This document shows positions 56,101-64,000 of a stretch of 64,000 nucleotides of DNA, piece by piece. The translations under genes and the position numbers were made by a program. The DNA lies in assembly GCA_905116865.2 (NCBI GenBank), contig CAJHNH020000221.1:192727-256726 (forward strand), written 5' to 3'. Under the pieces are notes generated by a model that searched no databases, was not told the DNA's origin, and saw nothing but the letters and a program-made list of their open reading frames with translations. This DNA is from Candidula unifasciata (lineage: Eukaryota; Mollusca; Gastropoda; Stylommatophora; Geomitridae). Numbering within the stretch: position 1 is the stretch's first letter; each line of letters starts with the position of its first letter.

Positions 56101-56948
56101 ATGCATTTGTTTGGGATGTGTCTGGCGGCTATGCGGAGGATCGTGTCGGTGAACCTTTCGGCGTATTGGTCGACATCTTCGCTCGGTTGTTTTTCTAATA
56201 TTGTCGCTTCTGCCTCGTGTTGAAAACTGTCCCACCTGGCCTTCTCTAGGAAAAATTTGGGGCGGTTGCTTTCGTCACATTTTGTCGGGACGGAGCGCGT
56301 ATTTATTAGCACAGGGAGGTGGTCGGTGCTGGAATCTGCTGCCACTGTCCAGGTGCACCCTGCCAGTTCCGCTGTTACCAGGGATAGGTCGACTGCCGAG
56401 TCTTTCTGTCTTGGGCATGGGTTAATTCGGGTCATCGAACCATCATTGAGCACAGTGAGCTGGTTGGCCTCAATGAATTCAACCAGGTTGTTGCCGGCTC
56501 GATCAGCCCTCATTTCTCCCCACAGTTCGTGGTGGCAGTTTAGGTCTCCCAGGATCATAGTGTTGGGGCTCAGTCTTTTTTTAAGTTCTTCCAGGTCGGT
56601 CTCTTCTATTTTCCCGGCCGGGCTGTATACGTTAATGACAGTGAGGTGTCGGTTTTGTACTGCTATTTTAACGCATACAGCCTCGAGGTTGTCGGTCGAG
56701 AAAACATCATGATCGATCAGAGTCCAGTTGCTGTTTATGAGTATCGCGACTCCGCCTCCCGCCTTATTGGCTTGCCTGTCGTTTCTGATGACGTTGAATC
56801 CCGGACATTTGAAGGGATCGGTACTTTTTAGCAGTGTTTCCTGCAAGGCATAGAGGGTGTTCTGGTTCCCCAGTGTTTGCATCACACCTGGTAGGTTTGC
56901 CTTTATGCCTCTGCAGTTCCACTGCAGTATCTGTAGTGTGTTCTCCAT
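53127..56948 (-). CDS. ORF2 protein: APE endonuclease, reverse transcriptase, RNase H (1273 aa)
   Basis: The replication enzyme of the LINE: it nicks chromosomal DNA and copies the element RNA at the nick. Residues 1-230 form the endonuclease, opening LQILQWNCRGIKAN, with ALQETLL (metal-binding Glu), ILGDLNCHHELWG and STDHLPVLI (Asp-His). The reverse transcriptase spans about 480-780: YRPISLTSHLGKIMETVV, motif A VFLDLAHAYD near 597, motif B GTPQGSVISPMIFNIM, and catalytic FADD near 689. RNase H follows at about 990-1115: YTDGSKDQNGEVGAGI, the Glu in TAELMGILKALE, FSDSLSSV and IPAHRGIPGNEWADQAAK, holding Asp, Glu, Asp and the final His/Asp. A Cys-Cys-His-Cys motif (CTECWQLNTVEHFLISC) lies near 1200. 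No stop or frameshift. The start at 56948 was chosen because the endonuclease begins at residue 4. It lies 37 bp past the ORF1 stop in another frame, suggesting reinitiation or a similar mechanism. Confidence 0.95.
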   Translation of the reverse strand: MENTLQILQWNCRGIKANLPGVMQTLGNQNTLYALQETLLKSTDPFKCPGFNVIRNDRQANKAGGGVAILINSNWTLIDHDVFSTDNLEAVCVKIAVQNRHLTVINVYSPAGKIEETDLEELKKRLSPNTMILGDLNCHHELWGEMRADRAGNNLVEFIEANQLTVLNDGSMTRINPCPRQKDSAVDLSLVTAELAGCTWTVAADSSTDHLPVLINTRSVPTKCDESNRPKFFLEKARWDSFQHEAEATILEKQPSEDVDQYAERFTDTILRIAARHIPNKCMPERIVGVTKTGPGTSKASRKPPAAWWNDSCTETHAARKKALQKYRRLRTNVNFDLYKIERNRANRAVRKAKEVSWRSFCQGLTPSTPSKEVWSRIKAIQGARQIKPIPTLKFPVYAISDQEKADSFGNYFYETSSNDSLGQQEIDRRRQLCDNENLNRNIDNAPHYMDQEFTMDEVVSALKEKSNTAAGSDILNYAIIKMLPEKSLTALTELFNLVWRGGVIPKQWKRATVIPILKPNKDPMRVDSYRPISLTSHLGKIMETVVNNRIKFHMESKNLYSASQSGFRAERSTMDQIIRLEDHVKRGFRARQITVAVFLDLAHAYDQCWREAAIAKLYKVGVAGRTLRYVRNFLQDRSFTVAVRNSVSRTHIQENGTPQGSVISPMIFNIMVNDLLQEITSPEVELSQFADDCALWCSGREVSAASKELQKELNNVAKWMDKWGFKINVNKSTLMVLNNKRSKLCSEHDCRLTIHNRPIARRSHTRYLGMILDQQLNWKKHVEATADRCKQYINMLRIIKGSGWGAHTKTMLLFYKAFIRGNLDYGSIAYGAADNTSLKKLDSVQCQALSIILGVNRSTSREAMEVALGVPPLNLRRKQLVYSYWMSTGLRPDHPATKAFKTNQYLWEDRTKPILKFGRPTAWITARETQRTETAEVIFCHRKFTRTVPPWELRLPTTDTGLARKISRRSDPDEARSLAGEYINTLSAGSLAVYTDGSKDQNGEVGAGIVIPDRALERHFRLPTHAAVCTAELMGILKALEAVAGDPPAKLIIFSDSLSSVMALEGLGKCSRPDIKERILTVTTELGRKGCPVTLAWIPAHRGIPGNEWADQAAKRGTVSNNFLDIGLGKNEGKARIKEYVGAMWIEQWARCTKGRHAHQLLKEPSYRSQVKEPTKIPTINTLWRLRFGTWKERASNPMCTECWQLNTVEHFLISCTKYTAQRAELVNHFQMYGKPMTVRACLKTSGRPEMHKMVKQFISRSAGEDTPQAST

Positions 56949-56985
56949 TTCTGGTGTGTTTGTCTGCGGGTTTGGTCATCGCTAT

Positions 56986-58818
56986 TTACAGGATGTTGTC
57001 GGCAGGCTCGCAGTCAGCTGGTGGGAGGGTAGCGGAGTGGTCGGAGTCGTCTTGCTCATGTTCTGCTTCTGACTCCTCTCGGCCGTCGCTCTTGCTTTCG
57101 TCAGTTTCTTCTGACTCCGCACTGTCGTACTGTTTGTTAATCGCCTTCTCTACTAGTGTTTTGGCGAGTTTGCGCATCTGTGCCTCGACCTCTTGTTGTT
57201 GCATCTTCCACCATCTGGTCTCATGCACATTGGCTGGTTGTTTGTTTTTGATTGTTTTTATTGTTTGTAGTTCGGTTCTGGTAATACTGTGGGCCCCATA
57301 CAGTGATTCGAGTTTCTCGGAGTGGTAGAGGACATCTTTGGAGATTTTGTCTAGCTGGCGCTGGAGGAGGGCTATTCGCTCTTCTGCCAGCTTCTCTCCT
57401 TTGATGCGTTCGGATCTTTCAGCCTCGTAGGCTGCTTTTAGCGCTTTGTATTTGCTAGCAAGATCCTGTGCTTCGTCCGAGTTGGGGTTACTAGCGGGCG
57501 GATCACTTTTGTTGGCTGGCTTGTCTGCGTTTTTGTTAGTTGATGAGGCGGCTATGCCGGCTAACAGGATCCTGAGGTCTGACTGTGTCTCGGTCAGGTC
57601 CTTGGTTGTGGCTATTTTTTTCTTGGCTACCTGTATTGGTACGTTGGTTAGGGTTGCCTCCCTTAGTACCAGCTGGGCTTCCTTCCATTTCGGGCACCCT
57701 TTGTACCGCGCGCTGTGGTTGCCGCCGCAGTTAGCGCACTTTTTCTGTGGGTTTGCTGCTTGGTGGTTTGCAGCTGCCTTTGCTCTGGTGCATTGGCGGA
57801 CCCAGTGGTTCTCACTGCAAAAACTGCAGCGGGCCCCATTTCGGCATTGGTCCTGTTCGTGGCCGAACCGTAAGCATTTTTGGCATTGCTTTACAGTGGG
57901 CACGAACCTCTCGAAGTATTTCTCTTTTCCCTGGAGAACTATTTTTGTTGGTTTATTTGTCCCTTTGATTGATAGTTTCACCAGGGACATAGGCTCACCC
58001 GAAGCCTTAGTCAGTCGTTTGACTTCGATGAACGTGAGAGTCGGGTTTTCCCTCTTTAGATTGTCGATTATTTTGTTGATGTTCTTTTTCGGATGGATGC
58101 CCTTTACTACCATGTCCACCTTCTCTGGAATTTCCTCCAGTTGGACCTCGATGTTACCATTCAGGGTGAGCTTGTGTGGTTCGTTAGTTTCTGTGAGTGC
58201 TTTGACCAACTCTTTGTTGTGGGTTGAGTGGTTCATTACTACTACTAGTTCCTTGTGTTGCCTGCTCACCCTGGCGATCGTTTTTCTGCCTATTTTTCCT
58301 TCGAGCGCGGCCTCCTGCTCTTTTGGGTTCAGACTGAAGAGTGACGCCTCTTTGAAACTTAGCTGCGTCACCTTCACTTTAATTGTTCTCGGTAGAAGGA
58401 CGTCTTTTTCACCCTTTTCCGCTATTCTTGGTAGTGGTGCGGTCGAGTTTTCCAGCCTAGTGTGGTGTTTGGCCTGGGTCTTGCTGGTCATCTTGTGTGG
58501 TTCGACTGGCTCGGCTGCACTGGGGAGTGTAACTGGCTCTAGTGCGCCTGCCGGGTTGAGGCCGGCTGGCTGCCCGGGTGGGGGCGTGGGTGCCCTCCCG
58601 GCTGCTTTGTCCGCGTATGTCGGCGCCGAAACTGGTGTCGCGGGTGCCTTTGGGCTCTCGTCCATTGGGGTGGTAACATCAGTTTTGTCTTTGCTAGTAG
58701 GCGCTGTCGCCGCGCTGGTAGCGGGTTTCCCCTTAACTGGGCGGCTTTTTAAGCTTCCTCTTGACGGTTTGTTGTCGCCCGACTTCGGTTCTTGAGAGCG
58801 AGCTCTCGTCACAACCAT
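56986..58818 (-). CDS. ORF1 protein: gag-like zinc-knuckle nucleic-acid-binding protein (610 aa)
   Basis: Expected to coat the element RNA and carry it to the nucleus. Residues 1-120 are basic and Pro/Ala/Thr-rich, opening MVVTRARSQEPKSG, probably disordered. The middle (about 145-305) has VKVTQLSFKEASLFSLNPKE and later VDMVVKGIHPKKNINKI, VKLSIKGTNKPTKIVL, which may fold as an RRM-like or Jockey gag-type domain; I infer this from position only. Three Cys-Cys-His-Cys knuckles occupy about 311-375: CQKCLRFGHEQDQC, CSFCSENHWVRQC and CANCGGNHSARYKGC. A probable coiled coil lies at 450-515 (KYKALKAAYEAERSERIKGE). The C-terminus is acidic (EESEAEHEQDD). Three knuckles in this spacing are common in I- and Jockey-group ORF1 proteins. 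The long plus-strand frame over the same DNA is a shadow. Confidence 0.92.
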   Translation of the reverse strand: MVVTRARSQEPKSGDNKPSRGSLKSRPVKGKPATSAATAPTSKDKTDVTTPMDESPKAPATPVSAPTYADKAAGRAPTPPPGQPAGLNPAGALEPVTLPSAAEPVEPHKMTSKTQAKHHTRLENSTAPLPRIAEKGEKDVLLPRTIKVKVTQLSFKEASLFSLNPKEQEAALEGKIGRKTIARVSRQHKELVVVMNHSTHNKELVKALTETNEPHKLTLNGNIEVQLEEIPEKVDMVVKGIHPKKNINKIIDNLKRENPTLTFIEVKRLTKASGEPMSLVKLSIKGTNKPTKIVLQGKEKYFERFVPTVKQCQKCLRFGHEQDQCRNGARCSFCSENHWVRQCTRAKAAANHQAANPQKKCANCGGNHSARYKGCPKWKEAQLVLREATLTNVPIQVAKKKIATTKDLTETQSDLRILLAGIAASSTNKNADKPANKSDPPASNPNSDEAQDLASKYKALKAAYEAERSERIKGEKLAEERIALLQRQLDKISKDVLYHSEKLESLYGAHSITRTELQTIKTIKNKQPANVHETRWWKMQQQEVEAQMRKLAKTLVEKAINKQYDSAESEETDESKSDGREESEAEHEQDDSDHSATLPPADCEPADNIL

Positions 58819-59578
58819 TTTGTCCGGTTTAGGGTTTATGTTGGCTAAGCCCTAGTCAAGGATTTGAAGTGTTTTTAGATGTAGACTATACTCACAAATC
58901 TTGATCCGGGCTCTGCTGACTTCTTGGTGGCTGCGTAGTCTTTTGAACGGTCTGAGCTTTCGCAAAAAGCTTGTCCTCTGCTAAGCAACAAGCCTGGTTA
59001 GGAGGACCACTTTAAAAGTAGACCTCCCAGGGTGTTCAGAGCAGTACACAAGGCTTAGTGCTGGGACAATCGGACTTTTTAGTCGGTGTATCGACTCAAG
59101 ATTTGGGACCACTACAGCTTTCAACCCTGGCAGATCAAGCCGAACGAAGCAGCGATCAACACCAGTGACTGAGGGAACCTGTGACCCTCCTCTCAAGCGA
59201 CAGCCGAGCTAAAACTGAGGCAACGTATTAGTAGCTGGTAGATTAGAGTGAGGCTACTACCTCTCACTTCGGCTCTGGTAGCGGGTAGTTTTACGTGAGG
59301 CTACTACCTCTCACTATTATTCTAGCTGAAACGACTGACTGACTGACTGACTTTTAGTCAGCGTGTCGACTCGAGATTTGAAAACACTACAGTTTTCAGG
59401 TCTAGCAGATCAAGCCGAACAAGCAGCGATCAATACTAGTACCTGAGGTAACCTGTGATTCTCCTCCCAAGCGCACGCTGAACTAAAATCGAGGCAACGA
59501 ACCCACTCGATAATAAGGCACTTTACGAGGCAACGCACCCTCTCGCTCTGTGTCTGCGCTGCGACAGGTGTGGATATG
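58819..59578 (-). promoter_or_regulatory. 5' UTR of the I-like LINE with duplicated module
   Basis: A segment of about 147 bp occurs twice in direct orientation (59074-59220 and 59350-59498), landmarks CAGATCAAGCCGAAC and GCAGCGATCAA. Between the copies a 20-bp unit with GGCTACTACCTCTCAC is repeated 47 bp apart (59248 and 59295), followed by (GACT)n at 59332-59350. LINEs transcribe from internal 5' promoters, and tandem 5' UTR units can carry promoter activity in other LINEs. That this module is a promoter is inference. Confidence 0.6.
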
Positions 59579-59850
59579 AGGAGGCGGGAGCCCGAAGACA
59601 ACTTATCACAGACATCAGAAGGAGACAGTCATCATTTTCTGCCATGTAAGAATGGGGAAAATGGAACTTGTTGTGACCAATGGAAAGGTTTGTGGAAGAA
59701 GGGATAGAGGAAGACAACGAGAGAAGATTCTTGACAGTCTTGTTGCATGGTATGGAGGTGTGTCAGCACACGAACAAATACATGCTGCAGGAGATCGCAG
59801 ATTCTGAGATTGTGGCGAGGCATAATCACCCACGCCAGTCGACAAGGCAC
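59579..59850 (+). pseudogene. RTE-like LINE 3' fragment, second half
   Basis: Resumes at AGGAGGCGGGAGCCCGAAGA with QLITDIRRRQ-type sequence and ends in the basic tail CGRRDRGRQREKILDSLVAW and HEQIHAAGDRRF-like residues. It matches 15200-14942 inverted. With 52155-52446 it forms one truncated RTE copy interrupted after fixation. Confidence 0.85.
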
Positions 59851-59967
59851 CTGATGATCATAATACACTATTCGTGTTTGTTTTCGTATTCGACCAAAGT
59901 TGATCCCGCTATTCGTATTCGGCCGAATAGTAAAAATCACTATTCGGTACAGCCCTAGTTTCTAGGA

Positions 59968-60164
59968 CCTATCCTCATTCGAATGGTGGCACTTTGTGTC
60001 ACCTGGTGTTTATCGCACAGTGGTATGTTCTGGTGGGATTCAACGTCGGTCAGAGAAGTAATGGAATGTTGCCTACAAAATAAATAGTATACATACACGC
60101 ATTTACACATATATACGTACGCATATACATATACACGAATGTACATGCAAACACAAATACCATA
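59968..60164. other. No gene recognised
   Basis: Spacer between the nested block and the tetranucleotide array. Confidence 0.4.
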
Positions 60165-61601
<1,437 letters not shown>

Positions 61602-61999
61602 CTTTTCGTGCACTAAGTACACCTCTCTATTTTTCTGTCTGCATGTCTGCCTGCTTGATTGCATGCCTGGCCGTCTGTCTATGCGTCTGTAAGATGTAGA
61701 TCCTGTCTAACCTCTTAAAAAATCGAGTAGATATTTTAGTTTTCTGAGAATCAGATCGACTTCATGAACTTATTTCTGGAACTTCTTAGTCATCACATAG
61801 CCACACTTTCCAACTCCCTATGGACCAATATGTACAGAAGGCTAGTCTGTTAATTTAGAATGTCGTGAAGTGAACACTCTAAGAGACCTTTAGCATTTTC
61901 CCAAAGGATTGAGTGTGTATCTTTGCAGTCTGGCTTTCTCAATTTCCCGGAATTACTTCCTTGCATATTTTATCGCGATAGGGGTTGACTAATTAGAGG
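61602..61999. other. No gene recognised
   Basis: Unassigned; no repeat partner in the window. Confidence 0.4.
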
Positions 62000-62195
62000 A
62001 TGTTTCCTTTAAAGTCAGGGTGAATCTGTCTTAGAGGCAAGAAACCAACAGTCTGCATACAAGTAAGCTGGATCCGTAAAACGTTAAGTCTCATATTCTA
62101 AAACAAGATTAATGCCTAGAAGTGGACAGAAAACAAGTACTGTTGGCCCGCATGACAGCCGGAAAGCTTCAGTTAATAAGAAGAAAACGAAGAAT
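62000..62195 (+). repeat. GAA-tailed SINE copy
   Basis: GAATCTGTCTTAGAGGCAAG, CAGTCTGCATACAAGTAAGC, GATCCGTAAAAC and AGAAGTGGACAGAAAACAAG follow the order of 32330-32510. Ends near AATAAGAAGAAAACGAAG. Confidence 0.75.
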
Positions 62196-62615
62196 GAGTT
62201 AAAGTAATGTCGCCAGAAAAGTAATTTCTTGCAAATTACGGGTAGGGTTAATGTAACTTTTTCTTTTTCTTGTCATTCACCGGCGAAATGTTCTGTTTTC
62301 TCACCCACTTCCGTTTTATAATTGATTGAAAGTAAAAGAGACAGAAGGTTGTGGAGGGAGGGGACTACTAACGCCACACGGCATGGAGGTTACCAAGAAT
62401 AAAAACATACTGGAGTGATAAGTTGAAGCAAGCTGGTAAGATGTAGACAGCAATACAAGTACATTTCGGGCAAAAGACAGAGTGCATTGGTGATTCTTGC
62501 AGCCAACCTTTTCTGTTTGTTGAGTTGGCACCTCAGTGATTGATTGATGGATTGGTTGATTGAACGCGAAGAGACAGACGAATATCAATCCATGGGTGGG
62601 CACAATCAGGACCAA
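62196..62615. other. No gene recognised
   Basis: A 99-codon minus-strand frame (62316-62615) has no identified motif. Confidence 0.4.
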
Positions 62616-62815
62616 GTGTTATATTATCACAATCTACGTCCATGCACATTAGGCATTCCCATGCGTGCTCAGTCCTCCGTTGTAGCAGCCACTCGAATAT
62701 ACCTCGGCTTCATGTTCCCACCAGGTGTTGATTATAATATCCCCCATCCTGGCCTCTAAGGCGACATAGACGTGCTTCACCATGTCGTACTCTAATGTCA
62801 CGCAATCGTGTCGGT
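62616..62815. repeat. Dispersed repeat shared with 34510-34720
   Basis: Same landmarks in the same order, from TATATTATCACAATC to GTCACGCAATCGT. Class unknown. Confidence 0.7.
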
Positions 62816-63239
62816 GTCAGAGATTTGTAATCACCCACTAACGAGAACGAGAGAACAGGTGTTACGTATTCTTCCAGCCGGTTATCAGTTGATGTGGAGT
62901 CTGCATCTAACTGATTAAAAAGTGATACATTTCACAGAAACACAAGAGAAATGAATTGTGTCCTTGTGACTAAAAGTAAAAAGAACATCCATCTTCTATC
63001 GTGTTCGTGACAACAAGCGGGCGATCAATACGCTAAAATTAACGTGATAACAAATCTATGTTTTCTAAAGTAAAATACATGCGTATGTTGGTTGTTATTT
63101 TTGTTGTCATCTTTGTTGTTACTGTTTGTTGTGTTTTTTTTTTTTTTTTTTTTTTGAAATAAATGATTGGATCAAAGGAAGAGGAAAATACACTGGCAGC
63201 GAGTGCAAGACATATTTAATCTTCTTAGCTTTATGTGCG
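62816..63239. other. No gene recognised
   Basis: T run at 63136-63155; otherwise unassigned. Confidence 0.4.
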
Positions 63240-63430
63240 TTCACCGCCTGTCAGGTCCTGAGGAAAGTTCTGGTTGTTCGTCCACTTCTTGACTCTAGTC
63301 CTGTTCCAGAATCTAGGTTTTGCGTGCACATCTGTTTTACGGATATGACTATGTAGACTGTTGGTTCCTTGACTCTCAGCCAGATGCACGACTTTGAAGG
63401 AAGCTCTCATTTAGTCGACTCTTTTTACAT
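63240..63430 (-). repeat. GAA-tailed SINE copy
   Basis: Inverse of 32310-32500: GTTCGTCCACTTCTTGACTC, GTGCACATCTGTTTTACGG and AGCTCTCATTTAGTCGACTC on the plus strand. Confidence 0.8.
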
Positions 63431-63589
63431 GCTTTTGCCACCAACTCCCCACCCCCTTTCCCCATCTCCTTCACGATTGGACCATGGAACAAACACAGAA
63501 AAAATAATATAATGAGAAAGTCTTTTGAAATGATATTCAGATGACCAAAGAAATAAAGAAACTAGCTAAGCGGAGAAATCCGTATGAGT

Positions 63590-63765
63590 TCCGGGGCCCT
63601 ATTGTGGGGAAAAAGAAGAATAACCCACTGCCTACCAAAAAGCATGCGTAAGTGTCGACTAATTGGGATCTTCTTTCGAAGTTGGATTGCATCTACCTGA
63701 GAGGCAAAGAAACAGTAGTCTGCATACAAAGGAGTCAGGTCTGTAGAACGGAAATTTAAAAAAAA
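63590..63765 (+). repeat. GAA-tailed SINE copy, 5' part
   Basis: GGGCCCTATTGTGGGGAAAA, GCATGCGTAAGTGTCGACTA, TGCATCTACCTGAGAGGCAA and AGTAGTCTGCATACAAAGG match 32245-32400. The 3' half is missing. Confidence 0.8.
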
Positions 63766-63819
63766 ATAGTATGCGGTCATGTTGCTAGTTGCTAGCTGCA
63801 CGCTAAGGCAAAACAGATT

Positions 63820-64000
63820 AGACGAAATGGTGAGGACCGAATTTAAAACTTATGGAAAGAGATAAAGGAAACGTAACATCTAAGGCCGAGGGCGTCATTG
63901 TTTCAGGTTGTATCTTATATGTTTGGTATATCTCCGGATAACGTGCTCCAGTGGACCCGGAGATGGGGAGAGGACGCTGGCGTTGGATAGGGCACACATT
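63820..64000 (+). pseudogene. LINE C-terminal tail, cut by the window end
   Basis: The last codons read GRGRWRWIGHT, matching the start of the RRRWRWIGHTLRK tail of RTE-like LINEs. Upstream sequence is not clearly coding. The rest lies beyond the window. Confidence 0.45.

Larger units (their letters stand above)
52447..59578 (-). mobile_element. Full-length I-like non-LTR retrotransposon with 10-bp target-site duplication
   Basis: Sense strand is minus. Order: 5' UTR of about 760 bp (59578-58819), ORF1, a 37-bp gap, ORF2, and a 3' UTR of 680 bp (53126-52447) with an internal A-rich stretch (sense) at 52881-52798. AGGAGGCGGG occurs on both sides (52437-52446 and 59579-59588). The interrupted RTE fragment reads on continuously across the site when the element is removed, which fixes the borders. 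Both ORFs are open from start to stop, so the copy is young or under selection. RNase H in ORF2 and zinc knuckles in ORF1 point to the I group rather than to RTE, L1 or CR1. Confidence 0.92.
51761..59959. mobile_element. hAT-like non-autonomous element containing nested LINEs
   Basis: Left end AGGGCTGTACCAAATATTCG (51761) and right end ATTCGGTACAGCCCT (to 59958) are inverted repeats. Flanks TTTTCTAG (51753-51760) and GTTTCTAG (59960-59967) agree at 7 of 8 positions. Subterminal CGAATA/TATTCG motifs recur inside both ends (51765-51870 and 59865-59948). Without the 7132-bp LINE and one copy of its 10-bp duplication, the element is about 1.05 kb, half of it RTE-like LINE sequence. No transposase is encoded. 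Confidence 0.75.

Noticed and set aside
53146..56712. Several plus-strand open frames of 100-190 codons
   Set aside because: All are antisense shadows of ORF2, whose motifs are unambiguous.
57446..58795. 449-codon open frame on the plus strand
   Set aside because: It lies antisense to ORF1 of the LINE, has a Ser/Leu/Phe-rich composition typical of antisense reading, and ORF1 itself has clear zinc knuckles.

Overview
This is 64 kb of animal nuclear DNA with no recognisable host gene. It is a graveyard of transposable elements separated by simple repeats. A metazoan is indicated by tRNA-derived SINEs, non-LTR retrotransposons of RTE, I/Jockey and R2-like type, hAT and mariner DNA transposons, and long AC, AG, AT and CAxx microsatellites. 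I favour a mollusc, possibly a gastropod. That is inferred from the mix of families recalled from molluscan genomes, not from a diagnostic gene.

The one well-preserved coding unit is a full-length two-ORF non-LTR retrotransposon on the minus strand (52447-59578). ORF1 (58818-56986) is a 610-residue zinc-knuckle protein. ORF2 (56948-53127) is a 1273-residue endonuclease / reverse transcriptase / RNase H protein with every catalytic motif I looked for in place. The element is bounded by a 10-bp target-site duplication, AGGAGGCGGG. It interrupts an older RTE-like fragment, which itself lies between hAT-like inverted ends at 51761 and 59959, giving three nested layers.

Layout. 1-9 kb: LINE tails, SINEs, a 55-bp minisatellite and an internally deleted LINE. 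9-20 kb: RTE-like LINE copies, including the longest one at 14929-18925 (minus), with SINEs and a short hAT MITE. 20-30 kb: LINE tails and SINEs, several nested, and a second copy of that MITE. 30-34 kb: a SPIN-like hAT MITE, SINEs and AT repeats. 34.8-37.5 kb: a decayed hAT transposon with an 8-bp duplication. 39-45 kb: LINE RNase H relic, mariner relic, a second decayed hAT and a long-TIR MITE. 46-51 kb: degenerate GGTT array, R2-like pol relic and SINEs. 51.8-60 kb: the nested block. 60.2-61.6 kb: a 1.4-kb CAxx tetranucleotide array. 62-64 kb: repeat copies and a LINE tail running off the window.

Two general patterns stand out. SINE bodies are found joined to different tRNA-like heads, which suggests module exchange. 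At least five DNA transposon insertions keep readable or nearly readable 8-bp target-site duplications, so their borders can be set to the base from sequence alone.
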